DNA of 64,000 nucleotides from positions 1,099,001 through 1,163,000 of the forward strand of contig JALJCO010008621.1 of assembly GCA_023101725.1 (NCBI GenBank), given 5' to 3'. This document shows positions 13,912 to 23,650 of the stretch, one piece after another. The DNA is from Atherinomorus stipes (Eukaryota > Chordata > Actinopteri > Atheriniformes > Atherinidae). A program made the position numbers and the translations under genes. Below the pieces are notes generated by a model. It was not told the origin of the DNA. It searched no databases and worked only from the letters and a program-made list of their open reading frames with translations. The first letter of the stretch is position 1, and every line of letters starts with the position of its first letter.

Positions 13912-14143
13912 TCAAAATTTCCTGGCAACTGACTCTGTGTTGCATCCCACTGGAGCTGCTGTCTCTTGACACCCTCATTATTTCTACAGAAAGATTATAT
14001 TCCATGTCTTTGCGGTCATCGGACGGCAACGGGAGGCTGCACAGTGTTGTGGCAAAGGTGTCTAGTTTTACCTGATGACCGCATAAATCCAGGCTGATTG
14101 CTGGTGTTTCTTTATGGGAAACCAGTAAAAACATATTTCCCAT
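13912..14143 (-). CDS. Unrecognised exon-like ORF inside the foldback element
   Basis: On the minus strand an ATG at 14143 opens a frame of about 78 codons. It begins MGNMFLLVSHKETPAISLDL and runs to QEILK, where a good splice donor (AAG|GTAAGC) follows at about 13911. Read further, the frame stays open only to about 13859. The first ~20 codons lie in the inverted arm, and the other arm carries the same reading frame (FLLVSHQETPAISLDL on the plus strand near 13393) before diverging. I recognise no domain. It could be the first coding exon of a transposon protein or a captured host exon; it could also be chance. Confidence 0.3.
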
Positions 14144-14256
14144 CTAGGAGAGTTCTCTCCTCTTCCACTAAAGCAGTCAAAATGTAAAAAGTGTTAGGTA
14201 TTGTTGTAATTAACCCCGTAAAGACCAGACTCTATTCTATTTCTATGGACTTACCA

Positions 14257-16558
14257 ACCTTTCTGACCATCATGGGCAGTTACAAGTATGCGCGAGTGAT
14301 GTATGCATAAATTATGAAAATTATCCATTGGTCAGTACTAAATGAATAGATGAATGCATGCTGGCTGCTATTGCTGCGCTTAAAAAAGGAAATGCTTGCT
14401 GGAGCTGAAGCAAACCATTGGGGGGGACTATGCCCTGTGGAGTTTCCCAGTCGATAACTAGCCTGGAAAAGAAACTGCATCACAACGCTGGAGTTAACAA
14501 CACTGCCTCTGCATCAGTGTGGGCCTGACGTGATGCAGATGCAGCCAGAGTATATAGGAAATCCAGCTTAAGCTGTACTGTAATACCTAGAGTTTTTGCG
14601 CAACTGAATTTCAATGGAGGGTTGGCTGGTGAATGATGGCTCACTTTACTGTGTATCTAAGAATGGCGGCTAGATTTACTGCAGTAAATAAATTCTTAAT
14701 GAAGTTAAGGAGGTTTTGGCATTCTACCCAGTCAAAATCTCACATATACTCTTGCGAGAAAATGTTGTGGGATAAAAACAAAAAAAAAAAGTCGGAATGA
14801 ATCATGTTTGATTTTTTTGTATTATTTCCCTGATATTTTTAAAAATTTGATGACTATTTAAAGTGCTGATGACACGTTTATGACATTTTTCTCCACGTTT
14901 TATCGACCGAAATGTTCTTCATGATGATCTATGTAACAGAAACAAGTGCAGCTGCACAGAAAACATCGCTGCTTTTTAGCACATCTGACCAGACTGTGGC
15001 GCTGTGAGCCGAAACCAGATGTGACGTCTGCCAGAGTCTTCTCGGATCATTTAACATTGAATTCAATGGCTTCATTGCGGTTTTTAAGGTTCTTTTCCAG
15101 TTCTACAGACATACAGTAACAACGCAGCCTTCAAATTGTATTGACAGTTAATGGTTAAAAGCTCATAATTACAGCTTTAATTTATTTAGATTTCCTACAG
15201 ATTTAGAGTTTTATTTTGAAGAGTATAAAAAAGCAGATTGGAGTCGGACTTACCGGGAAACAGTAGGCAGCAGTAGGATCCCTCTGCACATCTCTCCTGT
15301 CTACAGCGTCTGTTTACTGGAGCTTCAGGGACCAACGCGTTGAGACTTCTAACACAATGAAACTGCGATCATGTCCTCTGGAATATTCTTTTTCAACCAT
15401 TGCTTCATCACATCTGTCATACAGCTACTGTATCGGCAGACAGCTGCAGCTTGACTATATGAGGACGTCTCCGGTCATCAGATCTCCTCCAGCTGCTTCC
15501 AAAGATGCATCCTTCCCTAAGTCCTCATCCTTATTAACTGGAACTATTTAAAACTTGACTGGAACCGTGTAAGTTGTTATCTTCTCATTTTTTAAAGGCT
15601 AATTATTTACTGTGGCTAGCTTGTGGCTAACGGCTAGCCGCAAGCTAACGCACGGAACAAGGGCCTCTCCTCTGTCACGCCTGTCTCTACGTCAAACCAG
15701 TGCAGCTCCTCTTAAACCCCAAGGTCCCCCAATTGGGGGACCTTGAGACTCACTGCAGCAAAAGACGCACAATGTTGCACTAATTATGTAGCAATGTAGC
15801 CATACCATACATCAAATTAAACAGGAGAAACTCTGCTACAAGCACATAAGTCATTTTAACATACAGCAAGCAAATTAATGTTTAAATATCAAAATCTAAA
15901 TAAGGTCAGAGCATCCACCACTCTGCACATTTCCATCGCTACCTCTCTGATACTTCATGGTAGACAAACAAATAGTATATCATATGAAAGCTAAGATCCT
16001 GACGATTTCAACAGTACCACTATTATTTCTCTACGACAAAAACTCAGTGAACCAGCAGCCAAAGAATACAAACCTAAACAACCGCTTACTTAGAATGACC
16101 AACAGAAATTCTGTCTTACACACTTGAACAAAAGTCCCAAGTGTTCCCTTTATTATGACACCAAAATTACTCAAATAGACCTTGTACTGTAGATTCAGAG
16201 ATATACTCTATTCATTTTGGGTATGTCATTTTCAAGCAGACACCTTAAAAAGAGCTATAGAGCTTAAGAGGTTAACAGTTGTGGGTCTGCTTGTGCTGTT
16301 CTGGGTCACTCCTTACAGTTCTGAGTTCCCTCGGTGTGGTCTTGCAGGCTTTTAGCTGAACCGAGTGGACCTGAGGCTGGGAGACAGACTGTATGCAGTT
16401 GACTACAACTCTACTCTGGTTCTAGCTTGTAAAATGTGATTTCCCCAAATTCCTCAGCATTATCACAATTTTCTGGCTAATCCAACCACACAAGCCAGTT
16501 CCAATCTAACTGTTCTGGAGCCATCTTTCATGTTTTCCACGGCTTAGATTATACATGT
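14257..16558. other. Non-coding DNA with one hairpin-forming palindrome
   Basis: No gene is supported. A perfect 26-bp palindrome (CAAGGTCCCCC AATT plus its inverse) occurs at 15720-15745, immediately right of a TTAA at 15712. Another TTAA lies near 16271, after AGCTTAAGAGG. The palindrome may therefore belong to a further degraded TTAA element, but the ends do not match well enough to call it. Confidence 0.4.
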
Positions 16559-16559
16559 A

Positions 16560-16680
16560 ACTTAATGGGCGGACCGCAACTCCGTATCTTCCTGACGTCA
16601 CATCATGGCGGCTAGGCTCGCTACTGAAAAGCTATTAGCATTTAGCTGAGCCTCCTAAACATCGGATATTTACGTAAATA
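16560..16680 (+). promoter_or_regulatory. Promoter-like block with a perfect CRE
   Basis: A locally GC-richer block contains the full palindromic cAMP response element TGACGTCA at 16593-16600 and ATGGCGGCTAGG just after it. It ends at a possible donor (TTTAC|GTAAAT, about 16673). It sits directly upstream of the two-exon candidate gene, where a first non-coding exon and TATA-less promoter would be expected. CRE function is known for CREB/ATF; its use here is inference. Confidence 0.35.
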
Positions 16681-16717
16681 CAAGTCTGATTAACTTCTCA
16701 TTACCATATCATTATAG

Positions 16718-17236
16718 GGAATAAAGCCTGGCCCTGTTGAGAAGATGGCCATGCTCTCAGCCAAACCCAAGACAAGAAAGACCACAGAGGGAGTGCGGTA
16801 AGTGCTTATTATTGATGGGATTTCAGAAAACAACAAAACGACCAGTTACAGCATTTTTAATTGTAAAGTTTTGATATTTAATGGCAAATGTAATCCATTC
16901 TATTAATTAAAAATTAGTCAGGTATCCTTCAGCAGGTGTCTCTAAAATTATCCGAAGCCTGCACACCTTGTCATTAATCATGCTATTCACTTTTATAAAA
17001 AATTCTGCTGACCTGTCATTGTACCTTCTATTTGATTTCCAGAATGCTTTTCACCCAAGCAGAATGTACTACAGATTTAAAAAGTGTGCATCTGTGTGTG
17101 TTTTCTATAACATCCAGGAGCAAACTGTACAAAGGCCTTCACGGGGACCTTCCTGACCTCTCAGTTCTTCGCGTTTCCGAGGTGTACAAAGATTTCACTG
17201 ATGCTGACCGCCCTATGATCTGCAGCATGGGAATAG
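16718..17236 (+). CDS. Candidate two-exon start of an unrecognised gene
   Basis: An acceptor (CATTATAG) precedes an exon from 16718. Its ATG at 16745 encodes MAMLSAKPKTRKTTEGV and the exon ends at a near-perfect donor, CG|GTAAGT, at 16797. The next exon runs from 17118 (acceptor TTTTCTATAACATCCAG) to 17236 (donor ATAG|GTGATG). Joined, the frame stays open across the junction (57 codons plus one base), giving residues such as RSKLYKGLHGDLPDLSVLRV, then SEVYKDFTDADRPM. The lysine-rich start and well-formed splice sites favour a real gene. I do not recognise the family. It lies on the strand opposite grm7, inside its inferred intron 1. A SINE begins 64 bp after the second donor. Downstream exon-like ORFs are described separately. 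It may be a nested gene, or a captured or decayed fragment. Confidence 0.45.
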
Positions 17237-17300
17237 GTGATGATATCTGCATAGAACTACTTACAGTATTTTGTCTTGGTGTGTTGTGTTGGTGTTTAAA

Positions 17301-17556
17301 GGGGGCGGCTGTAGCTCAGGTGGAAGTGCAGTCGTCCTTCAACCGGAGGGTCGGGGGATTGATTCCAGGCTTCCCCAGACTACATGCCGAAGTGTCCATG
17401 GGCATGACACTGAACCCCAAGTTGCCTCCCGATGTGCCTATCGGGGTATGAATGTGTGTATGATTGTGTGTGTGACTGGGTGAATGTGACATGTTGTGTA
17501 AAGCGCTTTGAGCGATCAGGAAAAGCGCTATATAAGTAGAGTCCATTTACCAAAGT
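17301..17556 (+). mobile_element. tRNA-derived SINE
   Basis: The 5' head is tRNA-like: box A TAGCTCAGGTGG at 17312-17323 and a box-B-like GGATTGATTCC at 17356-17366, about 30 bp apart. The body ends with the tail GTAAAGCGCTTTGAGCGATC then AAAAGCGCTATATAAGTAGA, a tail type shared by many fish SINEs and their partner LINEs. The head lacks a foldable tRNA acceptor stem, so it is not a tRNA gene. Pol III boxes and LINE-dependent movement are known for the class. Confidence 0.85.
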
Positions 17557-18640
17557 TACTAGTTAAGGTTGTGTCATTAGCACTTTAAGGGAGAATGGAT
17601 ATGTGAAACACCAGGTGAAGACTTAAGAAAAAGTTTCATGTGAAGCAAAAAGCAAATTTTGATGATAACTTTTTCCATAACTGTTGACCACGGGCATCTA
17701 ATATAAAAAAGGGGATTGCTGGATTTGTAACACAAAACAAAAAAGTTATCATATAACTGATTGCAATTGTTTTATCTCAATTATTGTATCAGCTAAATTT
17801 TAAAAGCCAAAATTTCAAATGAAAATGAATTTCACTCTATTGTGCAGCTCTGCAAACTAGTTCTTTCTTATGTTAATAACCCACAAGTCTAAAGACCGGC
17901 TTGATATAACTGGGCGGGTTTGACAGCTTATTAAAGTCATCCATATCCAAGCACGTTTTTAATTTCTATCCATGCGGAAAATCCTGCTGAATTTTCACAT
18001 GGGAACATTTTGAAATATCCAACCTATCTTTGTTTGCTCTGGTATTTTATAGCTTATGGTTTTAGAAATGTTCATCATCATGCCTTTTTCTTTTGTTCAG
18101 CAGTCACTTGAGCATGGTTACAAAATAATAGGCTCAATTCACTCTTGTATTTAAGTGTATATATAGTATATATTTATATAGTTCCATATAGGAGCTACTG
18201 TAATTTCCTTTCTGTGTTTCAAATCGGTGTTATAAAGCTAAACCGTACTAACCCAGGTCTCTGTGTCATTCTGAAAAGCAGCCAATTAGTGAGTGATGGA
18301 GAACAAAAAGCAGTAGCCAAAGCCACTGGAGTGGTTCATTAACTGTCCACAAGTCAGTGGTGTTTTCATTCCCATAGCACCAGTAATAAGGTGATATGTG
18401 GATACATGTATGTGTATAAATGTGTGTGTATCTACTCTTGTGCTGCTTGACATACCAGCTGTATCTTTTGTCATATGACTAAATATATTACTGAGGATGA
18501 GACTAATTGACTTTGGCAACAGTGTTTACTCAACCAGTCATACTTAACCTCTGCTATTCAGTGTCATGGTCAAAGGTAGCAATGTATAACACACACAGAG
18601 AAACACACAGGGCCTTTATATTCCTTTGGTGCCCATCTCT
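17557..18640. other. Non-coding DNA, no feature seen
   Basis: No splice-bounded or domain-bearing ORF was found. It would be intronic both for grm7 (minus strand) and for the candidate plus-strand gene. Confidence 0.5.
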
Positions 18641-18651
18641 TCCTCTGTCAG

Positions 18652-18909
18652 CTGAATAGATCACACTACAAGGCTTCCATCTCCTTCAAATCAGTCACAG
18701 GCGACGATTCTGCGAAAAAGGAGAGCCGACTGGAGCCTGTCAGTGCTATGAGAGCAGAGGACGTCAATGCCTCACTTAGACAGCTATTCTAAGGGGGCAG
18801 CTTCCCCAGACAGGAGGACAAGACTGAGTTCACCTGCATTCAATACAAAGTTTCGCCTCTGCCGTTGGGAGGAAAGATGCGACAGACGATAGAAGACCGC
18901 ACTCCCTGA
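18652..18909 (+). pseudogene. Possible decayed exon with an in-frame stop
   Basis: After a good acceptor (CATCTCTTCCTCTGTCAG) a frame opens that reads LNRSHYKASISFKSVTGDD and on to AEDVNASLRQLF, then hits TAA at 18790-18792. The same frame is then open for another 38 codons (including KTEFTCIQYKVSPLP) up to TGA at 18907. A continuous frame broken by one stop suggests an inactivated exon. However, the phase does not match a direct join to the donor at 17236, so an exon in between would be needed. Chance remains a serious alternative. Confidence 0.2.
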
Positions 18910-20050
18910 TCTAAATGTCATTTGGATAAAAATCAATTCCTTGATTCATTCAAGAGGCCAAAACTTACAAGTGGGCCAAGTTGTCTGGTCTTTTTAACTC
19001 CACTGTTGTACTCCTTTTCTTTGTGCTCAAGAGCTAAGAAGGTCTGGATGATTCCTCAGAAGGTGCGCAACATCATAGATCCCGATAATGATTCAAAAGT
19101 TTGGCTGATTGATTTTTTTTTCTTTGTGTAGTATTGTTGCTTCTCATTTCCAACACAGCATGAAAGGCACCGAAATAAAAACATCTTAGCAGCAAATCGG
19201 CCTCACCATGGCAACAGTATTGATCAACCCTCTTGGGTCCTCAGCAAAATCTATCCTTCATGTCAATTTCCCAGCATTAACAGTTCAGCAGCCACTCATG
19301 TCTTGAATAGACAGGCATGATATTTAGAATCGGGCAATAAAATGTGCAATCATTATTTAGTTTCCCTGATGATTCATTTATCACAGGAGTGAGACACCAA
19401 ATGACCTATTGATATTCACTGAGAACAATACTAGAAGAAGGCTAGGAGGACAACTCAGGGAGAAATGGCTGTCCTCAGGCTTCAAGTGTAAAGTCTATCA
19501 AGTACCTCAATTATGAGGCATATCTGGTGATTAAAAAAATTCAAATTGACTGTAATTAAATACTTTGGCCAGAGCTCCTTTGATGCAGCTTAGTTTTGAT
19601 TTTCTTTTTCAAATATATCCAAGCGGGCATCCTCTCAAGCTTTTGATGCTTTTGTTTGGAAGCGTTTAATAGTTTATGGACTGCAGCTGACAACGATGTC
19701 AGATATTTGTATTTTTTGCCACACACCGATCAAATGCTCAAAGACTAATGAGGGCAAATGGGTTGAAGCTCTCGATTCTGTATTGATTATGCAGTATCAT
19801 GTGGCTCCACATTTAATTTTGGATACTTATCATCAATAATATCATCAACACTGGCACCACTGGGAACAAATATCCTAAGGTGCAAACAGGTTCAAGGGAA
19901 GGCTGAGTTTCTCTTCTCTCAGGTGTGCAGATTTGAGTGTGGTGATTCAATCTAGCTTTCCAGCAACACTTTGGGGAAATGAGAGGAAATGCAGAGTGAT
20001 GGATGACGCTGCATGACAACTGCTGTCACTCTACAGATTCCTCAAGCTTG
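18910..20050. other. Non-coding DNA, possibly conserved
   Basis: No gene is supported. The part from about 19300 to 19800 is repeat-free and has the mixed composition typical of vertebrate conserved non-coding sequence. That is an impression, not a measurement. Confidence 0.4.
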
Positions 20051-20057
20051 ATTACAG

Positions 20058-20140
20058 TGCCTGAGCTTCAGCGCCACATCGCGCATGAGCTACACCTACA
20101 CTCTGACAGTTTGACACCTGCAGACGCGCAGGTCCAACGG
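20058..20140 (+). pseudogene. Possible further exon of the same unrecognised gene
   Basis: The segment lies between ATTACAG (20051-20057) and a donor-like CGG|GTGAGA. It is open in one frame, reading PELQRHIAHELHLHSDSLTP and then ADAQVQR. It is GC-richer than its surroundings. No homologue is recognised. The link to the 16.7-17.2 kb exons is only by strand and proximity. Confidence 0.15.
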
Positions 20141-21681
20141 GTGAGAGGAGGAAAGCACGGAAAGAATTAGGGACTGAGCTTTCCTCCCTCAAATCCTCTG
20201 AAATTCACAAATGCACCCACGGTATTGTTGCACACAGCTTGCACAAAACAAAAATAGTCTTAGAGCTCTTGCATTCTGCAACAAAATAATGAGTACAGGG
20301 AGATGCTTCAAAGCATGACTGGAGGGGTTTTACTAAGTTGGAACTATAAAAATTTGAAATGTTAACTAAGCCTGCAATGAGTGAACCAAAGCTAAAAGTT
20401 GTGGTGGGGACCATCATTCTAACTGTCTGGCAAATGAAGCCACAAAACCCAGGAGGATGACTGTAAAACAGCTGATAAATAAATAAAAGTGTTGTGCGTG
20501 CAGAAGTGTGTGTGAAAAGGAAGAGAATGGAGTGGGCTAAAAGCTTGTTAAGTACGTCAATGATCTTACAGTTGCTGTTAAACAGATACTTACAGCCAGG
20601 GCCATGGTTTTTCAAACTGAATTGAGACCAAACACTACACAAGGATCTGAGTTTCAGTTTGCAACCACAAATCATTAGCACAAATGCTGCAGCTCTGATT
20701 ATCCTCCCCAGCCTTAACACTGCTGTCCCCAAACCCAAAAAAAATGGGTAGAATTCTGCACATTTGGGGAAAACATTCTTTTGATTAATTAGCTATTTTG
20801 CTATGGAGATGTGTTTTAAATTATTAATTTACTATATTTGGTTCCCTGCTGCTTCCCATTCTACTGCAACACCAGCAGTGGGCCAACATCAGTTGACTCC
20901 CATCCTGCAGAGATGTGGTCCCACAACCCCAAGCGAAGTCATTCTTGAAATAGCTAGTTTAAATTCATTCCATTGACTTGCAGCCATCCAGCTCAATTAG
21001 GCTGCAATAAGGTCTGAAACAAGCTCATTTTGTAGAGAGGCCCCTTGTAAATAAAAAACAAGCCGATTTAAGCGTAAATCAAGGTTTTCAGGTTCACAAT
21101 TTATAAAACGCGCCTGCAGTCTCAACATACAAGAGGCTCCTATAACCATGTGCAATCACATGAAATAGGCCTGTTATTCTCAGGAGGGGGTGGTTGAGTT
21201 TGGGTGTGATTGTGTCAGGCTGTCAGTGCCCACTCATCCAGACTCCGGAGTGAGGCTGGAACAGACGGGAGCTGTTCTTTCAGCACCACCGGGGACATGC
21301 AACAGCACACTCAGCTGTCGCAGCAACACAGTGTAGTGGATCGGAAAACCACCCGAATTCACCCCACCTGCTGTCTGTGCCTATGTCTAAAAGTGGAGAC
21401 ATGTCAAATGGAGAAACACTCATGATAAATATTGAATTTAATACCATCAACTAAAAATAGCAGAATGTTTGAAGTGTGCGCTTCAGTCTTTAATTGTTCA
21501 CTTTTCTTCCTTCGCTTATGTGTGGAAGGGAAAGAGTACAGTAGGCGTATCACTTTCTCTGTCCCCCAAAGCGCATAATTATCTAAAAGAAAGAGAAACC
21601 CTGTTCATAGCCATACTGTACAGCAAAAATAGTGAAAAACACAAAAGCTCCAGAAACTACCACACACTCTTAAAGACTTGC
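20141..21681. other. Proximal part of inferred grm7 intron 1
   Basis: The interval lies immediately downstream (minus strand) of the grm7 exon 1 donor. The longest open frame, 20205-20738 on the minus strand, has no recognisable domain and no supporting splice context, so it is not called as a gene. Confidence 0.5.
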
Positions 21682-22185
21682 CTGAAAGAGGCGTAGGATG
21701 TTGGCAACCATGATCGATACAGAACTCGCCGAGGCTCCGATGACTCCCACCACTTTTTCAGGCTTGACAAATACCGGTGGCTCCCCATTTGTGCACCTCA
21801 CGTCGGAGGTGTCCTTCGTGATCAGAGCTTGCACGAAAGTCAGCGATTGCTCCAGAGCATACGTGTCCCTCGAACAAGTGTCCAGCACTCGCGCGCCTAA
21901 GGTGATGTTTGGTAAGAGTTGATCATCTTGGTTAATTTGGTCCAAAGCGTACATCATGGCCTCAAGCCGCTGGATGCCGTTCTCCTTTTTGAGGTCTCCG
22001 CATGGCGTGCCGTCGATCCCTCTTGAGTGAACCGGGAAGAGTCCACCAAGTGTCAGATGCCCCTGAGTCCGTATTGAATGGGGCGCATACGTTTCCTGAG
22101 GCAGCGTGAAATCCACCACGATACTTATGAGCCAGAACAGTCTCCATATAGAGCTCAGATTCACGCAAGCACCGGGACGAGCCAT
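21682..22185 (-). CDS. grm7: Metabotropic glutamate receptor 7, first coding exon
   Basis: This exon encodes the first 168 residues of a group III metabotropic glutamate receptor. These are class C G-protein-coupled receptors that act presynaptically through Gi/o to reduce transmitter release. The start is the ATG at 22185: it has A at -3 and G at +4, it is the only ATG in this frame, and an in-frame TAA lies about 45 bp upstream. Residues 1 to about 30 form a signal peptide (hydrophobic [11 protein letters not shown]). The ligand-binding domain follows: [88 protein letters not shown]69, R73 and S154 correspond to the glutamate-contacting N74, R78 and S159 of human mGlu7. C62 and C104 match a conserved disulfide, and N93 is a glycosylation site. 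YAPHSIR and [14 protein letters not shown] point to mGlu7 rather than mGlu4, 6 or 8. The exon ends at LFQ, the conserved first junction, but the donor reads CAG|GCAAGT, a GC donor. Later exons lie beyond the window. Confidence 0.95.
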
Positions 22186-22768
22186 GGTCAACTTTTCGTA
22201 AGGATGAAGCCCGCGATCCGCCAACGATTACACCAGAAAGGTTGAGAAGTTTGTTAAAACGAATCCATTCTTGTCACCAAGGAGGAGATTCAACAAGCTG
22301 GGTTGAAGAAGCAAGACGGAGTAGAAAGCTCAGGCAAACTGCGCCCATCGTTTTGCAGCCAGGAGCGAGCGGCGCAGCTTGTTGAACAGTGAAGCCCCCA
22401 ACGGTAATTCAGCTCCCACGGAAAGGGAGGCTACATCCATTAGTTAGAGAATATCAGTGAGAGAGGACGAGCACGCTCCGCAGATTAACTGGCCTAAATT
22501 AGACCATTTATGCTAAATCCTAAAGGCGAATGGAAACACAACGAAACCCGCTGCCAAGATCTGACATATCCTTACACCATTAAACCACAATTAGAGCAAG
22601 TAACGTGTAACGTGAATCTTAGAAATCATTTCTTAAAATCAGCACTTAAAATTTAAGACCGGCAGAAGTGGGTGACATTCTTGCTAAGAACAACTCCACG
22701 GAAGCGCAGGGATGGCTCTCTCGGCAGTGTCTGTCTCCCAGGGGTGCATAATCATATCCACAGTCTCC

Positions 22769-22808
<40 letters not shown>

Positions 22809-23050
22809 AAGAGAGTGAAAGGGAAAAAAACCCGATTAATACCAGCGCAAATGTGCGATCACTAAGCAGAGGACTGAGAAAACCCAGCTAATTAAATCCC
22901 CAGCTCTTTTTCCGTCTCTGCAACCGGTCGCATTTAACGCGAAATGAATGAGTCACAGCGAGACATTCGCTGCGAGTTTTCAGCCCCTTTCCATGCGTCC
23001 AGACGTCATTCAGCTGGTAGGGGGGAAAGAGAGGGAGATTAGCATCACTT
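22186..23050 (-). promoter_or_regulatory. Probable 5' UTR and promoter-proximal region of grm7
   Basis: This is sequence just upstream of the grm7 start codon on the minus strand. It is more GC- and CpG-rich than its surroundings, with a GA/TC microsatellite at 22772-22807. No TATA box could be assigned and the transcription start is unknown. Another intron in the 5' UTR cannot be excluded. Confidence 0.4.
22772..22807. repeat. (GA)n microsatellite
   Basis: About 18 GA units lie upstream of grm7. On the coding (minus) strand it is a TC tract, which can bind GAGA-type factors in some animals; no such role is shown here. Confidence 0.95.
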
Positions 23051-23570
23051 TATGGATAGGTTTCCAGGAGTTCGCGCTCAGAGTCTTCAAACACGAGAGA
23101 AGGTAAACAAGACCAACAAACGCACTTACAGGCTTGAATAATGAGACAATTGTTCCTCGGAGTGCCTCTCAGTGCGCCGCATCTCAGCATTTTAATCTTC
23201 CTCTCTGTACTTTCCCCCTCCTTTATCCCACACAAACACACGAGCACACAAAAACTCGGCTTTCTTTCCCTCTTTTCTTTTGATGTTGATGGTGGCAGCC
23301 GTGAAACGGAGATCGGTGGCATTATAAAAAAAACACAGATAAGCCGAAAAGTATATGAGGGGCTTCACTAGCACACTAAAAAAGTAGCTTTCCTGAAATA
23401 GTTTTGGACTCATTACTGATGCACCTTTTAAAACGCTGAGGGAGGTGGGAGGACAGACACGTTTGGAGGGGTCCATGCTGGTCTCCCAGGCAACCTTTCT
23501 TCTGAAGACACTCCTGAACACCCTTCCTTCACATACACACGCATCACGCTGGCGCTGTACGCACTCTGAT

Positions 23571-23650
<80 letters not shown>
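23571..23650. repeat. (GAAA)n microsatellite
   Basis: There are about 20 perfect GAAA units, about 1.4 kb upstream of the grm7 start codon. Confidence 0.97.

Larger units (their letters stand above)
13266..14256. mobile_element. Foldback-like element with ~175-bp inverted arms
   Basis: The arm at about 13266-13437 (AAGTCCATAGAAATA to AATCAGCCTGGATT) is present in reverse orientation at about 14085-14254 (AATCCAGGCTGATTGC to TATTTCTATGGACTT), roughly 80-90% identical by eye. The spacer holds a TTTTC microsatellite and, on the minus strand, an exon-like ORF. Terminal target duplications were not identified, so the element limits are approximate. It may be a palindromic arrangement of two copies of one element. 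Confidence 0.65.

Noticed and set aside
17305..17372. tRNA-like segment with box A and box B
   Set aside because: It does not fold as a complete tRNA and is followed by a SINE body and tail, so it is a SINE head.
20205..20738. 177-codon minus-strand ORF beside grm7 exon 1
   Set aside because: No recognisable domain, no splice support, and it lies in the inferred grm7 intron. It is kept only as non-coding.
22186..22224. Upstream extension of the grm7 frame starting at a TTG codon
   Set aside because: TTG is not a likely start here; the ATG at 22185 has a strong context and an in-frame stop lies just upstream.
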